A stretch of 64,000 nt of DNA from Epiperipatus broadwayi (lineage: Eukaryota; Onychophora; Udeonychophora; Euonychophora; Peripatidae). The first letter of the stretch is position 1. The number at the start of each line of letters is the position of its first letter. The notes under the pieces are model-generated. The model was not told where the DNA came from, made no database searches, and saw nothing but the letters and a program-made list of their open reading frames with translations. The position numbers were made by a program, and so were the translations under genes. The DNA is taken from the NCBI GenBank assembly GCA_028023455.1, contig JAQFVV010012509.1, forward strand, positions 1 through 64,000. The letters run 5' to 3'. Below are positions 15,001 through 27,699 of the stretch, one piece after another.

Positions 15001-18000
15001 ATACTGAACTGCAATGTTAAAGTATTCAAATTCATCAATTTTTAGAAATTTGTAACCTGGCTGTATTTCCAAGCTTAAAACGCGTTAAGAACATGTTGCT
15101 GTACAATACTATATTTTGAATGAAATTTTTTGCTGATTTTGTCATATTTAGGTAGAATTAGCTAAATTATACTGAACTGCAATGTTAAAGTATTCAAATT
15201 CATCAATTTTTAGAAATTTGTAACCTAGCTGTATTTCCAAGCTTAAAAAGCGCTATGAACATGCTGGTGTACAATACTATATTTTGAATGATTTTTTTCG
15301 TTGATTTTGTCATATTTAGGTAGAATTAGCTAAATTATACTGAACTGCAATGTTAAAGTATTCAAATTCATCAATTTTTAGAAATTTGTAACCTAGCTGT
15401 ATTTCCAAGCTTAAAACGCGCTATGAACATGCTGGTGTACAATACTATATTTTGAATGAATTTTTTTGCTGATTTTGTCATATTTATGTAGAATTAGCTA
15501 AATTATACTGAACTGCAATGTTAAAGTATTCAAATTCATCAATTTTTAGAAATTTGTAACCTGGCTGTATTTTCAAGCTTAAAACGCGTTAAGAACATGT
15601 TGCTGTACAATACTATATTTTGAATGAAATTTTTTGCTGATTTTGTCATATTTAGGTAGAATTAGCTAAATTATACTGAACTGCAATGTTAAAGTATTCA
15701 AATTCATCAATTTTTAGAAATTTGTAACCTAGCTGTATTTCCAAGCTTAAAAAGCGCTATGAACATGCTGGTGTACAATACTATATTTTGAATGATTTTT
15801 TTCGTTGATTTTGTCATATTTAGGTAGAATTAGCTAAATTATACTGAACTGCAATGTTAAAGTATTCAAATTCATCAATTTTTAGAAATTTGTAACCTAG
15901 CTGTATTTCCAAGCTTAAAAAGCGCTATGAACATGCTGGTGTACAATACTATATTTTGAATGAATTTTTTTGCTGATTTTGTCATATTTAAGTAGAATTA
16001 GCTAAATTATACTGAACTGCAATGTTAAAGTATTCAAATTCATCAATTTTGAGAAATTTGTAACCTGGCTGTATTTCCAAGCTTAAAACGCGCTATGAAC
16101 ATGCTGCTGTACAATACTATATTTTGAATAAAATTTTTTGCTGATTTTGTCATATTTAAGTAGAATTAGCTAAATTATACTGAACTGCAATGTTAAAGTA
16201 TTCAAATTCATCAATTTTTAGAAATTTGTAACCTAGCTGTATTTCCAAGCTTAAAACGCGCTATGAACATGCTGCTGTACAATACTATATTTTGAATGAA
16301 ATTTTTTGCTGTTTTTGTCATATTTAGGTAGACTTAGCTAAATTATACTGAACTGCAATGTTAAAATATTCAAATTCATCAATTTTTAGGAATTTGTAAT
16401 CTGGCTGTATTTCCAAGCTAAAAACGCACTAAGAACATGCTGCTGTACAATCCTATATTTTTTATGATTTTTTTTGCTGATTTTGTCATATTTAAGTAGA
16501 ATTAGCTAAATTATACTGAACTGCAATGTTAAAGTATTCAAATTCATCAATTTTTAGAAATTTGTAACCTGGCTGTATTTCCAAGCTTAAAACGCGCTAT
16601 GAACATGCTGCTGTACAATACTATATTTTGAATGAATTTTTTTGCTGATTTTGTCATATTTAAGTAGAATTAGCTAAATTATACTGAACTGCAATGTTAA
16701 AGTATTCAAATTCATCAATTTTTAGAAATTTGTAACCTGGCTGTATTTCCAAGCTTAAAACGCGCTATGAACATGCTGCTGTACAATACTATATTTTGAA
16801 TGAAATTTTTTGCTGTTTTTGTCATATTTAGGTAGAATTAGCTAAATTATACTGAACTGCAATGTTAAAGTATTCAAATTCATCAATTTTTAGAAATTTG
16901 TAACCTAGCTGTATTTCCAAGCTTAAAAAGCGCTATGAACATGCTGGTGTACAATACTATATTTTGAATGAAATTTTTTGCGGTTTTTGTCATATTTATG
17001 TAGAATTAGCTAAATTATACTGAACTGCAATGTTAAAGTATTCAAATTCATCAATTTTTAGAAATTTGTAACCTGGCTGTATTTTCAAGCTTAAAACGCG
17101 CTAAGAACATGCTGCTGTACAATACTATATTTTGAATGAAATTTTTTGCTGATTTTGTCATATTTAGGTAGAATTAGCTAAATTATACTGAACTGCAATG
17201 TTAAAGTATTCAAATTCATCAATTTTTAGAAATTTGTAACCTAGCTGTATTTCCAAGCTTAAAAAGCGCTATGAACATGCTGGTGTACAATACTATATTT
17301 TGAATGATTTTTTTCGTTGATTTTGTCATATTTAGGTAGAATTAGCTAAATTATACTGAACTGCAATGTTAAAGTATTCAAATTCATCAATTTTTAGAAA
17401 TTTGTAACCTAGCTGTATTTCCAAGCTTAAAACGCGCTATGAACATGCTGGTGTACAATACTATATTTTGAATGAATTTTTTCGCTGATTTTGTCATATT
17501 TAAGTAGAATTAGCTAAATTATACTGAACTGCAATGTTAAAGTATTCAAATTCATCAATTTTTAGAAATTTGTAACCTGGCAGTATTTCCAAGCTTAAAA
17601 CGCGCTATGAACATGCTGCTGTACAATACTATATTTTGAATGAAATTTTTTGCTGATTTTGTCATATTTAGGTAGAATTAGCTAAATTATACTGAACTGC
17701 AATGTTAAAGTATTCAAATTCATCAATTTTTAGAAATTTGTAACCTAGCTGTATTTCCAAGCTTAAAAAGCGCTATGAACATGCTGGTGTACAATACTAT
17801 ATTTTGAATGAAATTTTTTGCGGTTTTTGTCATATTTATGTAGAATTAGCTAAATTATACTGAACTGCAATGTTAAAGTATTCAAATTCATCAATTTTTA
17901 GAAATTTGTAACCTGGCTGTATTTCCAAGCTTAAAACGCGCTAAGAACATGCTGCTGTACAATACTATATTTTGAATGAAATTTTTTGCTGATTTTGTCA

Positions 18001-21000
18001 TATTTGGGTAGAATTAGCTAAATTATACTGAACTGCAATGTTAAAGTATTCAAATTCATCAATTTTTAGAAATTTGTAACCTAGCTGTATTTCCAAGCTT
18101 AAAAAGCGCTATGAACATGCTGGTGTACAATACTATATTTTGAATGATTTTTTTCGTTGATTTTGTCATATTTAGGTAGAATTAGCTAAATTATACTGAA
18201 CTGCAATGTTAAAGTATTCAAATTCATCAATTTTTAGAAATTTGTAACCTGGCTGTAATTTCAAGCTTAAAACGCGCTATGAGCATGCTGGTGTACAATA
18301 CCATATTTTGAATAAATTTTTTTGCTGATTTTGTCATATTTAGGTAGAATTAGCTAAATTATACTGAACTGCAATGTTAAAGTATTCAAATTCATCAATT
18401 TTTAGAAATTTGTAACCTGGCTGTATTTCCAAGCTTAAAACGCGCTATGAACATGCTGCTGTACAATACTATATTTTGAATAAATTTTTTTGCTGATTTT
18501 GTCATATTTAAGTAGAATTAGCTAAATTATACTGAACTGCAATGTTAAAGTATTCAAATTCATCAATTTTGAGAAATTTGTAACCTGGCTGTATTTCCAA
18601 GCTTAAAACGCGCTATGAACATGCTGCTGTACAATACTATATTTTGAATGAAATTTTTTGCGGTTTTTGTCATATTTAGGTAGAATTAGCTAAATTATAC
18701 TGAACTGCAATGTTAAAGTATTCCAATTCATCAATTTTTAGAAATTTGTAACCTAGCTGTATTTCCAAGCTTAAAAAGCGCTATGAACATGCTGGTGTAC
18801 AATACTATATTTTGAATGAAATTTTTTGCTGATTTTGTCATATTTAGGTGGAATTAGCTAAATTATACTGAACTGCAATGTTAAAGTATTCAAATTCATC
18901 AATTTTTAGAAATTTGTAACCTGGCTGTATTTTCAAGCTGAAAACGCGTTAAGAACATGTTGCTGTACAATACTATATTTTGAATGAAATTTTTTGCTGA
19001 TTTTGTCATATTTAGGTAGAATTAGCTAAATTATACTGAACTGCAATGTTAAAGTATTCAAATTCATCAATTTTTAGAAATTTGTAACCTAGCTGTATTT
19101 CCAAGCTTAAAACGCGCTATGAACATGCTGGTGTACAATACTATATTTTGAATGAATTTTTTCGTTGATTTTGTCATATTTAGGTAGAATTAGCTAAATT
19201 ATACTGAACTGCAATGTTAAAGTATTCAAATTCATCAATTTTTAGAAATTTGTAACCTAGCTGTATTTCCAAGCTTAAAAAGCGCTATGAACATGCTGGT
19301 GTACAATACTATATTTTGAATGAAATTTTTTGCGGTTTTTGTCATATTTATGTGGAATTAGCTAAATTATACTGAACTGCAATGTTAAAGTATTCAAATT
19401 CATCAATTTTTAGAAATTTGTAACCTGGCTGTATTTTCAAGCTTAAAACGCGTTAAGAACATGTTGCTGTACAATACTATATTTTGAATGAAATTTTTTG
19501 CGGTTTTTGTCATATTTATGTAGAATTAGCTAAATTATACTGAACTGCAATGTTAAAGTATTCAAATTCATCAATTTTTAGAAATTTGTAACCTAGCTGT
19601 ATTTCCAAGCTTAAAAAGCGCTATGAACATGCTGGTGTACAATACTATATTTTGAATGATTTTTTTCGTTGATTTTGTCATATTTAGGTAGAATTAGCTA
19701 AATTATACTGAACTGCAATGTTAAAGTATTCAAATTCATCAATTTTTAGAAATTTGTAACCTAGCTGTATTTCCAAGCTTAAAAAGCGCTATGAACATGC
19801 TGGTGTACAATACTATATTTTGAATGAATTTTTTTGCTGATTTTGTCATATTTAAGTAGAATTAGCTAAATTATACTGAACTGCAATGTTAAAGTATTCA
19901 AATTCATCAATTTTGAGAAATTTGTAACCTGGCTGTATTTCCAAGCTTAAAACGCGCTATGAACATGCTGCTGTACAATACTATATTTTGAATGAAATTT
20001 TTTGCTGATTTTGTCATATTTAAGTAGAATTAGCTAAATTATACTGAACTGCAATGTTAAAGTATTCAAATTCATCAATTTTGAGAAATTTGTAACCTGG
20101 CTGTATTTCCAAGCTTAAAACGCGCTATGAACATGCTGCTGTACAATACTATATTTTGAATGAAATTTTTTGCGGTTTTTGTCATATTTAAGTAGAATTA
20201 GCTAAATTATACTGAACTGCAATGTTAAAGTATTCAAATTCATCAATTTTTAGAAATTTGTAACCTGGCTGTATTTTCAAGCTTAAAACGCATTAAGAAC
20301 ATGTTGCTGTACAATACTATATTTTGAATGAAATTTTTTGCTGATTTTGTCATATTTAGGTAGAATTAGCTAAATTATACTGAACTGCAATGTTAAAGTA
20401 TTCAAATTCATCAATTTTTAGAAATTTGTAACCTGGCTGTATTTCCAAGCTTAAAACGCGCTATGAACATGCTGCTGTACAATACTATATTTTGAATGAA
20501 ATTTTTTGCTGATTTTGTCATATTTGGGTAGAATTAGCTAAATTATACTGAACTGCAATGTTAAAGTATTCAAATTCATCAATTTTTAGAAATTTGTAAC
20601 CTAGCTGTATTTCCAAGCTTAAAAAGCGCTATGAACATGCTGGTGTACAATACTATATTTTGAATGATTTTTTTCGTCGATTTTGTCATATTTAGGTAGA
20701 ATTAGCTAAATTATACTGAACTGCAATGTTAAAGTATTCAAATTCATCAATTTTTAGAAATTTGTAACCTAGCTGTATTTCCAAGCTTAAAAAGCGCTAT
20801 GAACATGCTGCTGTACAATACTATATTTTGAATGAAATTTTTTGCTGATTTTGTCATATTTAAGTAGAATTAGCTAAATTATACTGAACTGCAATGTTAA
20901 AGTATTCAAATTCATCAATTTTTAGAAATTTGTAACCTGGCTGTATTTCCAAGCTTAAAACGCGCTATGAACATGCTGCTGTACAATACTATATTTTGAA

Positions 21001-21565
21001 TGAAATTTTTTGCTGATTTTGTCATATTTAAGTAGAATTAGCTAAATTATACTGAACTGCAATGTTAAAGTATTCAAATTCATCAATTTTGAGAAATTTG
21101 TAACCTGGCTGTATTTCCAAGCTTAAAACGCGCTATGAACATGCTGCTGTACAATACTATATTTTGAATGAAATTTTTTGCGGTTTTTGTCATATTTAGG
21201 TAGAATTAGCTAAATTATACTGAACTGCAATGTTAAAGTATTCAAATTCATCAATTTTTAGAAATTTGTAACCTAGCTGTATTTCCAAGCTTAAAAAGCG
21301 CTATGAACATGCTGGTGTACAATACTATATTTTGAATGATTTTTTTCGTTGATTTTGTCATATTTAGGTAGAATTAGCTAAATTATACTGAACTGCAATG
21401 TTAAAGTATTCAAATTCATCAATTTTTAGAAATTTGTAACCTGGCTCTATTTTCAAGCTTAAAACGCGCTATGAGCATGCTGGTGTACAATACCATATTT
21501 TGAATAAATTTTTTTGCTGATTTTGTCATATTTATGTAGAATTAGCTAAATTATACTGAACTGCA
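1..21565. repeat. 168-bp tandem satellite array (about 128 monomers)
   Basis: The block GTCATATTT recurs every 168 bp from position 21 to 21525, exactly 128 periods. The array runs off the left edge of the window and stops near 21565, just after CTGAACTGCA. Monomers are very similar. Variation is concentrated at a few linked sites: the A/T run after TTTTGAAT, the two bases before GTAG, CCTAGCTG versus CCTGGCTG, AAAAAGCGCTATG versus AAAACGCGCTATG or AAAACGCGTTAAG, and GCTGGTG versus GCTGCTG. A stretch of about 60 bp from GTAGAATTAGC to the ATCAATTTT run is nearly invariant. No long reading frame exists. Monomer length and homogeneity resemble centromeric satellites, but that role is an inference. 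Confidence 0.98.
14953..15960. repeat. Two consecutive copies of a three-monomer (504-bp) higher-order unit
   Basis: Within the satellite, a monomer with TATGTAG, CCTGGCTG and GCGTTAAGAACATGTTGC is followed by a monomer with TTAGGTAG, CCTAGCTG and AAAAAGCGCTATG, then by one introduced by GAATGATTTTTTTCGTTG. This order occurs twice in a row here. The GATTTTTTTCGTTG marks lie at about 15291 and 15795, exactly 504 bp apart. Similar trimers occur elsewhere in the array. Confidence 0.7.
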
Positions 21566-24500
21566 GCTGTTAACAAATATTTCATAGAATATATTTTTCA
21601 GTTGTTTATTGTTTACCAATTAACATTAATCTTGTGTTGACCTTATTGGAAAAAGTTGAATTTTTGATTTAATGTGATTAATAATTGTAAAACTTTATTT
21701 TTTTATTGAGAATAAGTTTTATTATGTGTAATTAGTGCATTAACTGTTAATAAAGTTCCATGAAAAAGAATCTTGGAATTATTTCTGCCCCCTATTTAAG
21801 TTATAGTTTGACTTCCACAAGAAATATTGTAGACCACTTGTTGAATATATATCTGACAGTGTTTTTTTATAAACATGAGTAAGCTTACTCATGATATCAA
21901 GATTTTTTTGCTCAAGTAAAAATTGAACTTTTATTAAAAACTTATTTTACTATTGAATACATTTGTATAGTACATTAAAACTGCAGAAAATGTGCAATTA
22001 AATGCTTGTAAATCAGAATATTTATTGTCCAAATTAATGATTTGGAATTCAGACAAATTAAAGTCTGATCCCAGGCCAACTCACTTGTGTAGCTATATAT
22101 ATCTCACACAATACATTTTGGTTATCCTAGTTATAAGCAAGCTATTGATAATTTGGTTAAAATGTATATATAGCAGACCTTGTACCACATACCTCTTTCA
22201 GTTTATGTTCATCATTAGGAGCAATAAGATTAAAATATAATAAACAAGTCACTAGATGATAGTGTTAACTAAATTGTTTTGAGAACAATAGAATGGGTTA
22301 CTGCTTCTAATACTATGTTGAAAGTAAGTTTGAAGAATCATGTGATGCTTTGTTACATATATATCATTTTTGACAAAGGCTCAACAAGTGATTTCTTTAT
22401 TGACATGGTCATCTTTTTCACTCCAGTCAGTTGTATGAGCTTCATGGGGGTTAGTCCACTTTTCTTTTTATTCTAAGCACTTATTTTGAATTCTTTTAAA
22501 GACCTTTGTTTTGAATGCAATTTCTAAATGGAAGTTTTGCTTTTAATAACTATTTATTTTATCTTCTAAAGTTATTATTAAAGTTAGTAATAGTATTTCT
22601 TGGTAATTAAGTAAAATTATTTTAGAAAATAATTTGTAGACAAAAATTTTTAATCTACATGTAAATCAGTGTCTGAAGACAAATCTTATCAGGCAATCAA
22701 GTAACAAGGGGGGAATGTTATAAATACAGGTGTTTTAGCACACATTATTAGTCTAGAATTAATTTAGTCTTAATGATTATTTTTTATTTGTTTAATCACT
22801 TAATTAATGACTTAGTTAATCATTTGAATTAGTCTAAATCATTCAAGTAAAGTTTTAATTTTTTTATATATTTTTATTTTATTAGTAAAGTGTATTTTAA
22901 ATGATTTATAATATGAAATAAAATGTAATGTATTCCATAATGGTGTAAACAAGTTAATTTCCTGTCAGTGAAATTCATATTGTAACTTATCTAACTAATG
23001 AACTAATATAAAGGAAAAACTGTAAAAATTGGAACCATACAGTCAAAAAAAACCTATATAGGAGTCATAAGAAATTTCTATTTAATTTTATCTGTATGTA
23101 TAAAAGGACAAATTATATTTAATATTGATGATATATCCTCATAAATATCTATTTTTGGGACTTAGTCTCACTATTATTTTGAGAATTATTAGCTATCTGA
23201 CAAGTTATTTTTTATTTAAAAGAAAGCGAAGGAAGAAAGAAAAATATAATTTGCAAGTGAATTAATGCATGAGAATAAACTCTATAACTGTGCATTTTTT
23301 AAAAATATCTGCAAATGCATTAGTGATAATGTTTCTGCTACTAATCTTTTTAAGAAGAGAAAAAACAATCTGAATGAATATTATATACTCTTTAAATTAT
23401 GCGTGTAAAATGAAGAGAAAATGTTTTTTTTTTAATTTTGCATTGAAAGATCTACTTGTTTTAAGAAAGAATGAACTACCTGGATGGAGATAAAAATCTT
23501 GCAAGAAACTAATTAATAGAGGTGTGCACATCCTGTGTGAATATATGTGGAGAAGAAATTGAATGAAAAATTGTTTGATAAAAATGAAATGAAATAATAA
23601 GTGATATTATTCTTTAAAATCTCTACAAGCACTTCTTGATGAAAATATTAGTTTTATCACGATTTTAGCAAAAGTTTGGACCAGCAAGAAAAATATTTGA
23701 ATGTGAAAAATTATTGCCTGATAACATAATCATTTATTATGGATGTTTCCCAATAAATTTGGGTTCCCCTTGATGTATTAAATAAATATTTTTAGAGAGG
23801 CTTTTATCAAATGCTGATGGACAAAATTTCAATCGGATTTTAAAAGATAACTTTTGCATTTTCTTCAGAGTCCATTGTTTAGAGCACAGAGGGAAAAAAT
23901 CTCTTTGCTGTAGAAGCTTATGGTTGTCAATAGCAATGGCTCTCCCGTTTTTCAGCAGAGTAGTAAGCAAAAAAAAAAAAGACAACATAGTTTTAAATTT
24001 TTATCATTTTTAATTTTAATATTTTTTAGATATAATATATAATTGTTTTTTTTTCTTTTAGAAATGGTTTAGCTTTATAGTTTGTAAAGTTTTATTTGAA
24101 ATAAAGAAAAATAATGGATATCAGAAAATTTAACATTTTCTGAAAGGTAAAGAAAAAAATGCCTACAACTTTTTATGTTTGGATGACCGTGAAGAGGATG
24201 AGTTCATTGTATTTAACCCTAGAATTTTGGGGATTAAGGTAAATTGTTATTCATTTTAATAATATTTTATGTGTATTTATTTATTTATCATATTGCATGG
24301 TTATATGAAACCAGATATCATATTTACACGATTGATATTATGTTAATCATTACAAAATGTAATATGAAGGTATAAAATATACCTTGTGAATTATCTAAGC
24401 TATTTAGATACTTTATGAATGCTTAAGTATGCACAGCTTTAATATGATAATAAATTGCAATATGTTATTCTAGACAGTATCTGTTTTCATACAAAAAAGA

Positions 24501-25903
24501 ACAACCTAATCTCTGAATTATTAAATATAAAATAATTGAATGAATGTGTGATAAAGATGAATTTTATAAAATCATTTGTGTAGACAATATTTTGAACCTT
24601 CTTGATTTTATCTTAGATATTTACTTTGAAATGAAGTTTAGAAATTATTTTGTGTAAAATAGAATTTGTTTACGATGTCAAAAGAGGTATTGAATGTTTC
24701 CACACTGAGAAATTAGTTGTGAAATGAAATCCTGGGTAATAGGCATATTGAGGAAATATTATTTATGAAATATATTGTGAATTAATGAATAAAATACAGG
24801 TAACAGAGTTCCTTGTATTTTAATACATAGTCAGTTGCATTTCTTTCCATAGTTAAGTAAGTGCTCAGGTAGATGCCATTGCCAGAATTTAAGGTTTACA
24901 TGAGAATATGTGGCCTTAAGCACTGCAACCATATTTTGTGTTAATCCAAATTATTGTCATATTTGTATCTCACTTTAATCACTATTTATTACCACTGGAT
25001 TTCACATCATGAATGTTATGGTTTTAAAAGTTGGTAAGAATGATAGCTGGACTATAGAAAGTTGTCAGTATTTGTCGAATGCAAGAGAGAAAAATTTACC
25101 ACAAATGATATTTATTTTAAGATGGATAAAGAAATGATTTGATATTCTTAGTTATATCAATTACAGAGATCATTCAAATATTAAATGCATATTTTTGTTG
25201 GTGAGAGAATGATGCTAGTATTATGATAAAAATCGAAATCAATAAATACAACATGTACAGGTAATCTATGATTATTTAAGATAATCTAGTTATTTTAGAA
25301 AAAATGTAAATTTAATAAAAGTTAACATTATAGTGTCATTATAAAGATTTTGTAGTATTTAACTTACAAAATTATGAAGGAAGTTATTCCAATGAATATA
25401 TTTTCTTTTTATACTATGATATTAACATATACCTGGAAGGTGAAGATAAAATATTTTGTTGATATATGAACAAAATACATACTATCTTAAGAATGATTTT
25501 ATGTTTTTTAATAATTATTTGTATTACTTTAGATTTATAGTTGTGCTAAATATCACCATGACCATACTTTTCTTTTGGAAATATAAAATATGTGCTATCA
25601 GTTATGAATGATATAATGTCTTAAATTTTATTAATTGTTGATATTATTTTTTTTTAAATTATGATAATGATGGTGAGCATCGCTATCACAAGTGTAAAAG
25701 ATAGTGATAATATTATTGTCACAATGTTCATATTTTGTTCATAACATTTCTTGTGTAAATATTTTAATCTGTTTTATCTTTTAAAATTGTAAATATTTAA
25801 ATTTTATAAATTTATATCTTGTAAATTTTGTTAATGTTTTGAATTTATATTGTCTTAAGAGTTTCTTTACTTGTTATGTCCAAGCGTTCTTGAATCTTCA
25901 CAT
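21566..25903. other. AT-rich non-coding interval
   Basis: I see no supportable gene. Short reading frames near 21992, 22279 and 23737 have no recognisable domain. At 22707-22730 a G-rich run, AAGGGGGGAA, is followed directly by TGTTATAAATAC; this looks like a polypurine tract next to an LTR start, but no partner LTR or integrase is visible. A short open segment at about 24150-24235, ending in a donor-like AAG/GTAAAT, is the only exon-like patch. Confidence 0.6.
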
Positions 25904-26143
25904 CTAAAACAGGCAAAACTCACTATATGTATTGCCACCCACAGCAAGATAGAGTAATCAATGAATGCCAGAAGGCTCGTGCATAAAATCCTCATCTAGT
26001 GCCTATTCATCCAATATCCCCAGACTAGTTTCTGGCTTATGGCTTTCATCAGTGAGGAGCCTATGCACAAGCCTTCTGACATCCATTGATTACTCTAGCT
26101 TGCTGTGTGTGGCAATATGTATAGTGCGTTTTGCCTGTTTTAA
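25904..26143. mobile_element. piggyBac-type foldback MITE (copy 1)
   Basis: A 232-bp element (25908-26139) whose two arms are long inverted repeats: the left arm starts AACAGGCAAAAC and the right arm ends GTTTTGCCTGTT. Both arms carry the GAGTAATCAATG and CCAGAAGGCT type blocks (the right arm in reverse). It is flanked by CTAA on the left and TTAA on the right, consistent with a once-perfect TTAA target duplication as made by piggyBac transposases. It has no coding capacity, so it would depend on a transposase elsewhere. A 231-bp relative lies at 41988-42218. Confidence 0.75.
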
Positions 26144-27330
26144 AAGTTATACACAAGCATAGAAGTGGTGGTCATGTGGTGTTTATTTTCTTCACATCTA
26201 CACACATGCATTATAAAGATTAATTGTATGATTACATTACTGCACATGGTTGATGAAAATATATTGTTATTATGATTATTATTACAGAAGGTATTAGTAT
26301 TGCTAAACATGCAAGTTATACAATGCCAATTGAGAAATTATATATCGCAATCATATCGAGTGTATTTCTGCAAATGACACATAAGAGTATAATAAAATTA
26401 TCTATCATATGATAAAAAAATATTTTTGAACTTAGGAAAAATATTTAAGAGTCTTGGAAATATTTTGTTTATTGTTTTGAAGTGTAGTTGGGTATATGTA
26501 AAATCCTTCATTTTGTTTAGTTACATTATATTAGATATAATTATTAGATTAACCTGAGATATTGATAAATTTTAAGAGCTAGATTAAGTGATAATGTGTA
26601 GGAATTTTATTTAATGTTAGATTTAATATTATATTTTATCAAGGAATAGTAATTATTTTAGTGTTTTATAATAAATTTTGTAATTATTTAATTAGAATTT
26701 ATTTTCTGTGAGACATGGGAATATTACACGTAGTTTTATAAATTAGATAAGGGTAATAGTCTTATGCCATTGAGCATATATCTTTCAGGGTATATTCTTA
26801 ATGTTAAACCAACAACATAAAATGCTAAATATCTCATACAGAGTTTCATAATTTTTGTTTGTGTTTTATTCAAACTATTTTTATGAATAAATAATGAGTT
26901 AGTCATATTTTAAATTAATAGAATGATAAATAAGCTAGGATTCCAATTTGAACCCTAGTATTTAATTTATATGTTTTGACTTTCTTAGTTTATTATTTCA
27001 GGAAGATAAATTATTAAAGTATTAATTTTTTTAATGTAATGTTTTAGATATGTATTATGAGTTAGTTAAAGTATTGTTTAGGGTAATTCAATTGTTTAAA
27101 TAATTTAACTAATAAGTTAGAATAGTGAAAGCTAATAGTGATATAATAGTAATACATGGTAGAGCCTTGTTCTAGCAAGGGTGCAATATATATTCAAAGA
27201 ATGATAAAAAAAACATAGAATAATTAACAAAACTATACAAAAGTAAATTAACTAACGAAATACTAAATTAATAATAAACAAAATCTGAAGAAAAACAAAG
27301 AGTATTTAATATATTGTTCAGGCTTAATAC
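26144..27330. other. AT-rich interval with a possible tRNA-like scrap
   Basis: No gene is visible. At about 27158-27192 the string GGTAGAGCCTTG, followed by a CCTTG/CAAGG hairpin, resembles the end of a D-arm plus an anticodon arm. It may be the remains of a tRNA-derived SINE, but no convincing B box follows. Confidence 0.4.
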
Positions 27331-27339
27331 CTGCCTTTA

Positions 27340-27440
27340 TATATGTAATATATGCAGAATTCGAACTCATAATTTCACACAACCCAAAACTCTCAGTGGC
27401 ATTTTATATTGCTGACCCATCTGATCACACACGTTAAAAA
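27340..27440 (-). repeat. Degenerate tRNA-derived SINE
   Basis: On the minus strand, GAGTTCGAATTC (about 27357-27368) is a good match to a Pol III B box (GGTTCGANTCC type). Upstream, GATGGGTCAGC lies where an A box would be expected but is poorly conserved. The hammerhead-like motif at 27452-27495 lies immediately upstream in the same orientation, so the two may form one composite element. No intact tRNA fold is possible. Confidence 0.45.
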
Positions 27441-27451
27441 GATAAATAATC

Positions 27452-27495
27452 ACCAATATACGTATTTCGTGCTAAACCAGCACTCATCGGTTGGT
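27452..27495 (-). ncRNA. Minimal hammerhead-like ribozyme
   Basis: Read on the minus strand. Helix I is ACCAA (27491-27495) with UUGGU (27452-27456). The first core strand is CCGAUGA (27484-27490; canonical CUGANGA with U4 changed to C). Helix II is GUGCU/AGCAC, perfectly paired, with loop GGUUU. The second core strand is GAAA (27465-27468). Helix III is only AU/AU around ACGU, and the cleavage triplet is AUA (27459-27457). This is the type I layout with a very short helix III known from Penelope-like elements and related retroelements. The C at position 4 may reduce activity. Confidence 0.65.
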
Positions 27496-27699
27496 CCAGA
27501 TTACCCCCTCCACACATATATACAATCAGTACTCAGCTTTATACTAAGATAGCCAATCTTCATACTTTAATGGACAGGCTTCAAACTACTCCAACCCACA
27601 AATCCATTTCATTAAAAATCCGATGATGGAATGTTCAAAGCCCACGTTAGTGCCATGGTTGCCATCCTATCCATGATTGCTAAGTGCAAAGCTGAATTT

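Noticed and set aside
1-21565. CRISPR array
   Set aside because: The repeats are 168 bp and contiguous without unique spacers, in eukaryotic sequence; this is a satellite.
1-21565. CENP-B box in the satellite
   Set aside because: I looked for the TTCG...CGGG pattern in the monomer and did not find it.
23737-23988. 83-residue minus-strand reading frame
   Set aside because: It has no domain, no neighbouring element and an AT-driven composition; probably chance.
25965-26162. Reading frame of 65 residues
   Set aside because: It lies across the inverted arms of a MITE and is a by-product of the palindrome.
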